Below the pieces are notes generated by a model that saw nothing but the letters and a program-made list of their open reading frames with translations, did not search any database and was not told where the DNA came from. A stretch of DNA of 37,160 nt, from NCBI GenBank assembly GCA_009928855.1, contig SABV01000008.1, positions 1 through 37,160 on the forward strand, in the 5' to 3' direction. The translations under genes were made by a program, and so were the position numbers. Of the stretch, positions 17,128 to 23,448 are shown piece after piece; position 1 is the stretch's first letter; the number at the start of each line of letters is the position of its first letter. Source of the DNA: Erysipelotrichia bacterium (GTDB lineage: Bacteria > Muiribacteriota > Ozemobacteria > Ozemobacterales > Ozemobacteraceae).

Positions 17128-17177
17128 ATAGAGTAAAAATCAGTTTTACTCTATAAGATTTCGGTTGATTCTCGCAA
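17128..17177 (-). promoter_or_regulatory. SLBB-gene promoter with overlapping 11-bp inverted repeat
   Basis: On the minus strand TTGCGA (17177-17172) is followed after 16 bp by TATAGA (17155-17150). The -10 merges into a perfect inverted repeat, ATAGAGTAAAA-(5)-TTTTACTCTAT (17128-17154), that ends about 18 bp before the start codon. This placement, from the -10 across the transcription start, is typical of a repressor operator. Alternatively it is a 5' RNA hairpin next to the ribosome binding site. Confidence 0.45.
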
Positions 17178-17239
17178 ATCATAAGCTTAAAAATCTCTCA
17201 AAAGAAACAGGCCATTTATATATCATATTTTAATTAAGT

Positions 17240-17262
17240 TAATCAACATAATGTTTTGATTA
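17240..17262. promoter_or_regulatory. Imperfect palindrome between the divergent SLBB and rimO genes
   Basis: TAATCAACAT and ATGTTTTGATTA are inverted copies apart from a 2-base insertion. They lie in an AT-rich stretch midway between the two divergent genes. It is a possible binding site for a dimeric regulator, but the AT-richness lowers confidence. Confidence 0.25.
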
Positions 17263-17327
17263 TCACAATTTAATTAAATAAATTTATATAAGTTTACTTT
17301 TTGCAAAGCCTGCTGTCGTTATCTTAC

Positions 17328-17356
17328 TTGCCTTTTATCAACGGGAATTGTATTCT
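17328..17356 (+). promoter_or_regulatory. Possible rimO promoter giving a near-leaderless transcript
   Basis: TTGCCT (17328-17333) and TATTCT (17351-17356) are 17 bp apart. Transcription would begin around 17363, right at the ATG at 17365. No good ribosome binding site lies upstream of that ATG, consistent with leaderless initiation but not proving it. Confidence 0.4.
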
Positions 17357-17364
17357 ATGTGCGT

Positions 17365-18657
17365 ATGAAATTTCATCTTATCTCTCTTGGGTGTTCAAAA
17401 AACACCGCTGATTCAGAAAAAATAGCCAATCGCTTTGTTGCAGCGGGATGGCAATGGGTCTCTGCGCCGGCATCGGCAAATCTTTTGCTGATAAACACCT
17501 GCGGATTCATTAACGATGCCAAAGAAGAGTCGCTGCGCACAATAATGGATGCCATTGCGCTTAAAAACACCGCCAACGCCATGAAAACAGCTGTCTTCGG
17601 CTGTCTCGTCAAGCGTTACCACGCTGAAATAGCCCAACAGATACCCGAGATAGACTATCTCTATGAGTTTTTAACAGACAGCGAGCTTGATTTTCTCATT
17701 GGATCAGGCAACACGGCAACCGCGACCCCAGATTACAGCCAAAGCTGGCGGTTTTTCACTCCGCCCCACACCGGCATACTCAAAATAGCCGAAGGTTGCA
17801 GCAACCGCTGCTCTTATTGTGCGATTCCTGGCATCAGAGGGGCGTTTTATTCTTTTCCAGAGAGCGAAATACTAGATGAAGCCAGGCGTCTTGCCGCTTC
17901 TGGAGCCCGCGAAATATCAGTAGTCGCTCAAGACATCACCCGATACGGCACAGACAATGGCGGAGCATGCACCCTACCGGGGCTTGTAACCCGACTGGCT
18001 GAAATTGATGGCATAGACTGGATCAGACTTCATTACATGCATCCACGCGGGCTTACAACTGCGCTGTTAGATAATCTTTACAGCATTAAAAAAGTATTGC
18101 CATATTTTGACATCCCCTTTCAGCACATATCAGATCGAATTCTTGGCGCAATGAACCGCCACACCTCGCCTGATCACATAAAAAAGCTCATTACACATAT
18201 CAGAAGCACTTACCCTGAAGCTGCTATTCGCACAACCTTCATAGTCGGATTTCCCGGTGAAAAGAAAAAAGACTTTGACGACCTCGTCGGTTTCATCGAA
18301 GAATACCCGCTCGATCGCGTCGGCGCGTTCATGTATTCCCCGGAAGAAGGCACCGAAGCTTCACTGATGCACCCGCAGGTTTCGAAAGCAACAAAACAGG
18401 CCCGCCTGGACCAGCTAATGACACTTCAACAACTGATACTGGAAGAACGCAACCTCAGACTCGTCGGGCAAACTCAACAGATAATCGTAGACGAGATAAT
18501 CGAAGGCAAAGCCCGCGGAAGAACGCAAGCAGACGCCTACGAAGTCGATAACACAACAACAATAGATAATCCGGGTAAAATCAGGCCCGGCGATATAGTC
18601 AAAGTAAAAATAACCGCTGCCGATGCTTATGACTTCAAAGCGGAGCTGATAAAATGA
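17365..18657 (+). CDS. rimO: Ribosomal protein S12 methylthiotransferase RimO
   Basis: RimO is a radical-SAM enzyme with two 4Fe-4S clusters that methylthiolates a conserved Asp of ribosomal protein S12. The N-terminal UPF0004 domain has the three cluster cysteines Cys10 (SLGCSKN), Cys46 (NTCGF) and Cys80 (VFGCLVK). The radical-SAM motif CSNRCSYC gives Cys145, Cys149 and Cys152. A C-terminal TRAM domain ends at the stop. RimO is favoured over MiaB by IPGIRGAFYSFP, DIPFQHISDRIL and YSPEEGTEA. I prefer ATG 17365 (MKFHLISLGCSKN) because family homology begins there; the ORF track's GTG at 17359 would add two residues. Neither start has a clear ribosome binding site. The stop overlaps the pgsA start by four bases (ATGA). 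Confidence 0.95.
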   Translation: MKFHLISLGCSKNTADSEKIANRFVAAGWQWVSAPASANLLLINTCGFINDAKEESLRTIMDAIALKNTANAMKTAVFGCLVKRYHAEIAQQIPEIDYLYEFLTDSELDFLIGSGNTATATPDYSQSWRFFTPPHTGILKIAEGCSNRCSYCAIPGIRGAFYSFPESEILDEARRLAASGAREISVVAQDITRYGTDNGGACTLPGLVTRLAEIDGIDWIRLHYMHPRGLTTALLDNLYSIKKVLPYFDIPFQHISDRILGAMNRHTSPDHIKKLITHIRSTYPEAAIRTTFIVGFPGEKKKDFDDLVGFIEEYPLDRVGAFMYSPEEGTEASLMHPQVSKATKQARLDQLMTLQQLILEERNLRLVGQTQQIIVDEIIEGKARGRTQADAYEVDNTTTIDNPGKIRPGDIVKVKITAADAYDFKAELIK

Positions 18658-19265
18658 CGCTGGCCACCAAACTGACATTGGCACGAGTGGCAGCTATACC
18701 GTTTTTTATGATGGCCTTTTTTTACCGTGCTCCCGGGGCCTCGCTTGACTCAGACTGGGGCAAAATTGTGGCCACGGTTATTTTTATAGCTGCAGCCATA
18801 ACTGATTATTATGATGGCTACCTTGCCCGCAGGTATCAAGAAGTCACCACTTTCGGAAAATTTATCGACCCGATTGCCGACAAGTTGCTTGTTTCAACAG
18901 CTCTGATAGCAATGGTCGAATATCGCGATATTAGCGGTACAACAGCCTGGGTAGCGATTATCATCATCGCAAGAGAGTTTGCCGTTACCGGGCTGAGGCT
19001 TATATGCGCTGAACAAGGGCAGGTAATTGACGCCAGCGGAGCCGGAAAACTGAAAACGACGGCGCAGCTCACTGCAATCATCACAGCGCTGTGTTTTCTT
19101 TCGATACGAATTCTTTTGCTCTCTTACGCGCAGCATGGCTATCTTGAGCTACTGATGCAATATTACGCTGTTATAATACAAGGTCTGATGATTATTGCAG
19201 CGTTGGCGACAATTTACTCAGGTTATGACTATTTCAAAAAGAATTGGCACTTCCTGGACGAATAG
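18654..19265 (+). CDS. pgsA: CDP-diacylglycerol-glycerol-3-phosphate 3-phosphatidyltransferase
   Basis: This membrane enzyme makes phosphatidylglycerophosphate from CDP-diacylglycerol and glycerol-3-phosphate, the first committed step to phosphatidylglycerol and cardiolipin. The CDP-alcohol phosphatidyltransferase signature D-x2-D-G-x2-A-R-x8-G-x3-D-x3-D is complete (Asp51, Asp54, Gly55, Ala58, Arg59, Gly68, Asp72, Asp76). The 203-residue length is close to that of characterised PgsA proteins, with about five or six membrane spans. Its ATG overlaps the rimO stop. The next gene, pgpA, encodes the following enzyme of the pathway, which supports PgsA over other members of this superfamily. Confidence 0.94.
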   Translation: MTLATKLTLARVAAIPFFMMAFFYRAPGASLDSDWGKIVATVIFIAAAITDYYDGYLARRYQEVTTFGKFIDPIADKLLVSTALIAMVEYRDISGTTAWVAIIIIAREFAVTGLRLICAEQGQVIDASGAGKLKTTAQLTAIITALCFLSIRILLLSYAQHGYLELLMQYYAVIIQGLMIIAALATIYSGYDYFKKNWHFLDE

Positions 19266-19728
19266 TTCAGCGAGTATAACAACTATAAGGCTTTTGGGCT
19301 CATGCTTTGGTCTGGGCTATTTTACGCGGGCCCCTGGAACGCTTGGCAGTCTGCCTGGCATTTTGCTCTTTCTGGCGACTCGCAACCTCAGCACATGGGC
19401 GCAAATTGGAATATTTTTTGCCTTCTGCCTGCTGGCAATAGGAATTTCTGAAAAGCTGGAAAAAATAGAACGCACAAAAGATCCAGAAGAAATTGTAATA
19501 GATGAGGCTGTCGGCATGTGGGTATCTTTACTTTTCATATGGGATGCAAGCTTTGCAACTATTCTCATCGGGTTTCTGATCTTTCGCTTTCTTGATATTT
19601 TTAAACCCTTCCCTGTCAATCTTTTTCAGACCTTTCGCGGTGGCACAGGCATCATAGCAGACGATATTGCTTCAGGCATGCTTACGAACTTCATATTGCG
19701 AATACTTCTGCTAAAAGGGATTCTTTAA
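19225..19728 (+). CDS. pgpA: Phosphatidylglycerophosphatase A
   Basis: PgpA removes the phosphate from phosphatidylglycerophosphate to give phosphatidylglycerol, completing the step begun by PgsA. Family motifs are clear: GYFTRAPGTLGSLPG near the start, DPEEIVIDEAVGMW in the middle, and DIFKPFPVNLFQ with GTGIIADDIASGM near the end. These supply the acidic metal-binding residues. Several membrane helices are present. The ORF track begins at a TTG (19195); I favour the in-frame ATG at 19225 (MTISKRIG, 167 residues), which has a weak CAGG upstream. It still overlaps pgsA by 41 bases, implying tight translational coupling. A TTG at 19294 is a further alternative start. Confidence 0.92.
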   Translation: MTISKRIGTSWTNSSASITTIRLLGSCFGLGYFTRAPGTLGSLPGILLFLATRNLSTWAQIGIFFAFCLLAIGISEKLEKIERTKDPEEIVIDEAVGMWVSLLFIWDASFATILIGFLIFRFLDIFKPFPVNLFQTFRGGTGIIADDIASGMLTNFILRILLLKGIL

Positions 19729-19793
19729 AACAATTTCGCGTTAAGCAAACAAGAGCAGCAAACGCGAGAACCGCCACCGGCAACTTTTTCCTC

Positions 19794-19817
19794 CCCTGCC
19801 CTGCCTGCCCTGCCCTG
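19794..19817. repeat. Short tandem repeat of CCCTG
   Basis: Five tandem copies of CCCTG, the third shortened to CCTG, lie in the non-coding gap between pgpA and the C25 protease gene. The motif is GC-rich against an AT-rich background. It is a simple-sequence tract that could vary in copy number; no function is apparent. Confidence 0.7.
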
Positions 19818-19939
19818 TTCTTGCAGAAACAAAGCAACTGATAAGCTGCGCCTCATGGTTAATTCAACTTATTTTCACGCGCCAACACACGATTTTCCTG
19901 TTAAAGTAATTTTTAACAAACTCAAAATTGTCCCATAAA

Positions 19940-19969
19940 AAAAGCAGCCACCCTGAGGTGGCTGCTTTT
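19940..19969. terminator. Bidirectional intrinsic terminator between pgpA and the C25 protease gene
   Basis: A perfect 13-bp stem, AAAAGCAGCCACC / GGTGGCTGCTTTT, with a CTGA loop separates the convergent genes. On the minus strand it is followed by a run of seven T, serving the protease gene that ends 14 bp away. On the plus strand it is followed by TTTTATCTAATTT, enough to stop rimO-pgsA-pgpA as well. Confidence 0.9.
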
Positions 19970-19983
19970 ATCTAATTTAATAA

Positions 19984-21933
19984 TTAGAAGGTAATGGGCT
20001 GATCGACAACCGGAACAATGTCGGCACCAATAACTGTTACATAGCCTTCAGTCATTTCTGCGGGCATAGTTACAACTGCTTCACCAGCATCGTTAGTGGT
20101 AGCAACGTGAACATTTTCAACACCATTGGTGTAAACGCTTACACGAGCATTGCTGACAGCCTTGCCTGCTTCGTCGAGAACATTAACTTTAACAGTTACG
20201 TTTTCGTCGTTGCGGGTAGCTCTTGATTCAGCAGCAACGGTAACCGGGGCTTTGAAACGAACATTCAAAGTGCCATCACCATAAAGGTGCCACTGTTCAA
20301 GCATCATTACGCCAGATTTATTGGGTTCAGCAGTGTAGAGTTCGAGGCCTTTGATGATACCATTGATAAAGATACCGCCAGTGGTTTTGTAAACTTCGTT
20401 GGCAATATAGTTCTTGTTGAATTCAGCCTGAACGTGAATCGGGGGAACCCATTCCATGTTAGTGGTTGAACCGGCATAGGATACGGCACCAGCTGGTTTT
20501 TCGATGTTGCCTGAGCGCATCCACGCTTCACCGAAACCGGTAAAGTTTACAAAACGACCATTAACACAAGCTACATCCCAGATTACGGGCATCTGCCAAC
20601 CGTTGGCAAGTTTGCCAGCATCAGTGTTGCTGAATCTGGTAGTGCCCCAGCTTGTTCCTGAACCATGGCCCAGGTAATTGATGAGGCTGACGCCTTCGTT
20701 AACAGCGGCATGAACCATAGCTGCACTTGCGCCTGGATCGTAAGCTTTTACGATGTCGGTGAACATTTTGCCAAGAAGAGTGGTGCGGATTTCTTCGATA
20801 TAAGCGTAATCTTTAGGATTACCTTCAGCCGAACCAATACCAAGACCTCTGGTATACCAGGCCTTGTTGGTGGTGGGGAAACGTTCGTAGTTTACGAACT
20901 TGGCAACCTGATAGGCAACTTCTTCTGGAGTATTGGCAGAGAGGCGGCTGATGATTGCATCCGGAACATGATCGTCACCGGCGAGTTTTACGTAGCAGGG
21001 GTCAGAGTCGGCGCGTTCTTTAACGCCCTTGTTAGTTGGGATCTGTTCAGCATCGCCAACGAGCATTACGTGAGTCATGCCACCCTGGTTAAATTCATCC
21101 TGAATGAAAGCTTTAACTTCAGTATTGGTTTTACCAACTTCAGTCATGGGCACCATTTTTACTTCAATGCCACATTTCTTTTTCCAGTCGATGAAAGGCT
21201 TCATAGAATCCATGAATGCATCATGGCAGAGGATCAGGAGGCGGCCATTTTCGTCAAGACGAGGAAGACGAGAGGTTGCCTGCTTGAAATTTACGAAAGT
21301 GTTTTTATAGATTGGTTCAAAAACTTTGCTGATCGGGCCGGATTTTGTTATTACATTTTTAGAAGCCTGATCGTCAGAAGCAAGAGAGATCTTAATTCTT
21401 TTGTGAATTCTGAGTTTGTTTTTGATCGGGTTATACTGAACGGGGTTAACGATCAGATTGACGCCACGAACTTCACGGAAAATAAAAGGTTCGCCCATTT
21501 TCACGAGGTCTGCATCTGCAGGATACCAGGTGTCGGCGCTGTAAACTTCGCCAAAATTATAGGGAACATCAGCAGGATTGATATTGCGGGTAAAGTTGCC
21601 TTTGCTGGGCACGATACGTGCGTCGATATCAATGATTTCTGATTCAAGGCTGTTAACTGTGAATACAGGACGACGAGCGGGGTCTACCATGACCATTGCA
21701 GTATATCTTGGAAGAGTCGGCGCATCTTTATCATACGAAATTGATGCTTCGGGTGCGGTGACTTCAAGGGCTTTAGCGCCAAGAACCTGAGTTTCGCTGA
21801 AATTGACTTCGGGACAATCAATTTCGAGAGTGGTTGCATAACCACGAGATTCACTTACGCTGACACCGGCGGCAAATGCCGCACCAGAACTCAGCATACA
21901 AAGAGCCAGGAACAAAGTATTAAAACGTTTCAA
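19984..21933 (-). CDS. Secreted C25 (gingipain-like) cysteine protease
   Basis: The 649-residue product carries a Sec signal peptide (MKRFNTLFLALCMLSSGAAFA), a gingipain-type propeptide (about 25-215) and a caspase-like C25 catalytic domain (about 225-520). Catalytic His423 lies in NYLGHGSG and Cys456 in WDVACVNGRF, as in gingipains. A C-terminal Ig-like domain (about 565-649, KVNVLDEAGKAVSNARVSVYTNG) ends the chain without a recognisable type IX sorting domain. The start is TTG, backed by a perfect AGGAGG six bases upstream; a TATAAT promoter lies behind it. Arg and Gly codons are mostly CGT and GGT near the start, unlike neighbours with many AGA and CGC, suggesting high expression. It is a single-gene unit with its own promoter and terminator. 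Probably an abundant extracellular or surface protease for protein degradation or maturation. Confidence 0.92.
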   Translation of the reverse strand: MKRFNTLFLALCMLSSGAAFAAGVSVSESRGYATTLEIDCPEVNFSETQVLGAKALEVTAPEASISYDKDAPTLPRYTAMVMVDPARRPVFTVNSLESEIIDIDARIVPSKGNFTRNINPADVPYNFGEVYSADTWYPADADLVKMGEPFIFREVRGVNLIVNPVQYNPIKNKLRIHKRIKISLASDDQASKNVITKSGPISKVFEPIYKNTFVNFKQATSRLPRLDENGRLLILCHDAFMDSMKPFIDWKKKCGIEVKMVPMTEVGKTNTEVKAFIQDEFNQGGMTHVMLVGDAEQIPTNKGVKERADSDPCYVKLAGDDHVPDAIISRLSANTPEEVAYQVAKFVNYERFPTTNKAWYTRGLGIGSAEGNPKDYAYIEEIRTTLLGKMFTDIVKAYDPGASAAMVHAAVNEGVSLINYLGHGSGTSWGTTRFSNTDAGKLANGWQMPVIWDVACVNGRFVNFTGFGEAWMRSGNIEKPAGAVSYAGSTTNMEWVPPIHVQAEFNKNYIANEVYKTTGGIFINGIIKGLELYTAEPNKSGVMMLEQWHLYGDGTLNVRFKAPVTVAAESRATRNDENVTVKVNVLDEAGKAVSNARVSVYTNGVENVHVATTNDAGEAVVTMPAEMTEGYVTVIGADIVPVVDQPITF

Positions 21934-21982
21934 GCTTTTCCTCCTAAATTACTTATGATACTTATCAAAGCTTCATTTTTTG

Positions 21983-22011
21983 ATTATACGGATTGGTACA
22001 CTCGAGCGCAA
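21983..22011 (-). promoter_or_regulatory. Promoter of the C25 protease gene
   Basis: On the minus strand a perfect -10 TATAAT (21988-21983) lies 17 bp from TTGCGC (22011-22006). Transcription would start near 21976, giving a leader of about 42 nt that ends with the AGGAGG ribosome binding site and TTG start. Confidence 0.6.
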
Positions 22012-22045
22012 TAGCCTGACAAAAAAAAATCCGCAAAATTCCGCA

Positions 22046-22082
22046 AAAAAAAACTTTTTCGGGTTCTGAAAAAGTTTTTTTT
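22046..22082 (-). terminator. Intrinsic terminator after the RNase D gene
   Basis: A perfect 15-bp stem (AAAAAAAACTTTTTC and its complement around a 7-nt loop) lies 25 bp after the minus-strand stop codon at 22107. On the minus strand the stem's own T run continues, followed by two more T-rich tracts (GCGGAATTTTGCGGATTTTTTTTT). It separates RNase D transcription from the protease promoter. Confidence 0.85.
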
Positions 22083-22106
22083 AAACACAGTGCCGCAAGC
22101 AGGTGG

Positions 22107-23339
22107 CTAAGAAACATCTCCCGGCCTTTTACGGCGGCGACGACGGGGTTTTTTGGTGTGTTGCGGGGGTTCCTGTTGAAGAAGAGGCAAAAAGTCTTCG
22201 GCAAGAATTCTGGCCTGCCAGTCGTGCAAAATTTCACTCTGAACAAGTGCGCCAAGGGTCTCGGGTCTACTTCTGGCAAGTTCGTATAAGGCATTTGTCG
22301 GCGCCAAAACTGATGCAGGGATCTGCATACGGTTTGCCATATCGTCACGAATTTCCCGCAAAGACTTGGCAAGTTCGCCTTCCCATGAATTCAATAATTC
22401 ACGCCTGTCTCTCGGTTTAAAAGGTTTTTCGAGACCACCAAGATCAGCCTCAAGACCGGCTCTTATCGCGGCCTGCAATTCTGTTCCGTGGCGGGCAAGA
22501 AATTCTCTGCCAATGCTTTTGATGACCATGAGCCCAGAAATGCTTCTTGGTGCCTGTCGTGCAATCTCGATCAATGCCTGGTTATTTAAAAGCATGAAAG
22601 CAGCACGATCCATTCGTTCTGCTATCTGCTCACGCAGGTTCCACACTTCTTTTAAAACAGCCAGAGATCTTGGCGACAGTCTAGACGAGCCTTTGATTCT
22701 GAAGGCAAAAGGATCACACACATGGGGTTGCGCTTCTCGAGCCTGCCTTGCAATAAATTCACATTCCTGCATCACCCAGTCATAACGACCAAGCTCTTTG
22801 AGTTCAGCCACAAGATTGTCATAGATTGGCACAAGACATACGGCGTCAAGAAGACCGTATTCTTTCATGGCCGTGGTCAGAGGTCGTCTGGACCAGTCAC
22901 AACGCTGCAGGCGCTTATCGAGAGTGAATCCCAGGTATTTTTCGGTCAGAGCTCTGAGCCCCAGCTCCTGCTGACCAATAAACTCGGCGCCTTTGCGAGT
23001 GTCGAACATGCGCGGAATGAATATTTCAAGATCACGGGCCAGCATCGAAATATCATAATCTCCGCCATGAAAAATCCACAGACAGTGGTTTTCGTTCGTA
23101 AATTTGCGAAAAGGCGAAAAATCCATGATTTTCTGGGGATCAATAATTGCCGCTTCTTTTCGCGTAGCGATCTGAATGAGGTTTACCCGTGAGTAATAGC
23201 GATAAAAACCTGCAGACTCAACATCTACGGCAACAATATCTTCTCTGGAAGCCCGGGTAAAAAAATTTGCAAGTTCTTCGGTAGTTTCAATGACCTTAGC
23301 GTTGTCTATAAAGGGTTTTGGGTCGAATTCAATTTTCAT
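22107..23339 (-). CDS. rnd: RNase D-type 3'-5' exonuclease with two HRDC domains
   Basis: The product resembles RNase D, which trims 3' ends of tRNA precursors and other small RNAs. The DEDDy exonuclease domain is complete: Exo I AVDVESAGF (Asp, Glu), Exo II HGGDYDISML (Asp), Exo III YGLLDAVCL (Tyr-x3-Asp). Two HRDC nucleic-acid-binding domains follow, as in bacterial RNase D. A strongly basic tail (KKPRRRRRKRPGD) is extra and may bind RNA. The ORF track starts at a TTG (23384) and an ATG lies at 23372. I favour the ATG at 23339 (MKIEFDPKPF, 410 residues), the only one with an SD-like CAGG upstream. A TATGAT at 23400-23395 could be its own -10. Asp-Glu spacing and Ser after Glu differ slightly from E. 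coli RNase D. Confidence 0.9.
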   Translation of the reverse strand: MKIEFDPKPFIDNAKVIETTEELANFFTRASREDIVAVDVESAGFYRYYSRVNLIQIATRKEAAIIDPQKIMDFSPFRKFTNENHCLWIFHGGDYDISMLARDLEIFIPRMFDTRKGAEFIGQQELGLRALTEKYLGFTLDKRLQRCDWSRRPLTTAMKEYGLLDAVCLVPIYDNLVAELKELGRYDWVMQECEFIARQAREAQPHVCDPFAFRIKGSSRLSPRSLAVLKEVWNLREQIAERMDRAAFMLLNNQALIEIARQAPRSISGLMVIKSIGREFLARHGTELQAAIRAGLEADLGGLEKPFKPRDRRELLNSWEGELAKSLREIRDDMANRMQIPASVLAPTNALYELARSRPETLGALVQSEILHDWQARILAEDFLPLLQQEPPQHTKKPRRRRRKRPGDVS

Positions 23340-23448
23340 CAGTGACCTGTCGAGTGATTCAAGTTTGACCATACAAGCGGTCAATCAAATAATTATCATA
23401 TTTCGAGTTATTTAAGCAGCTTTTTTTTTGCAAAACATACAATTTAAG

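Noticed and set aside
19733-19767. Hairpin TCGCGTT...AACGCGA after pgpA
   Set aside because: The loop is 18 nt and no T tract follows; the bidirectional hairpin at 19940 is a far better terminator.
20665-21642. 325-residue plus-strand ORF opposite the C25 protease gene
   Set aside because: The protease has signal peptide, catalytic residues, ribosome binding site, promoter and terminator; the opposite frame is open because of strong codon bias.
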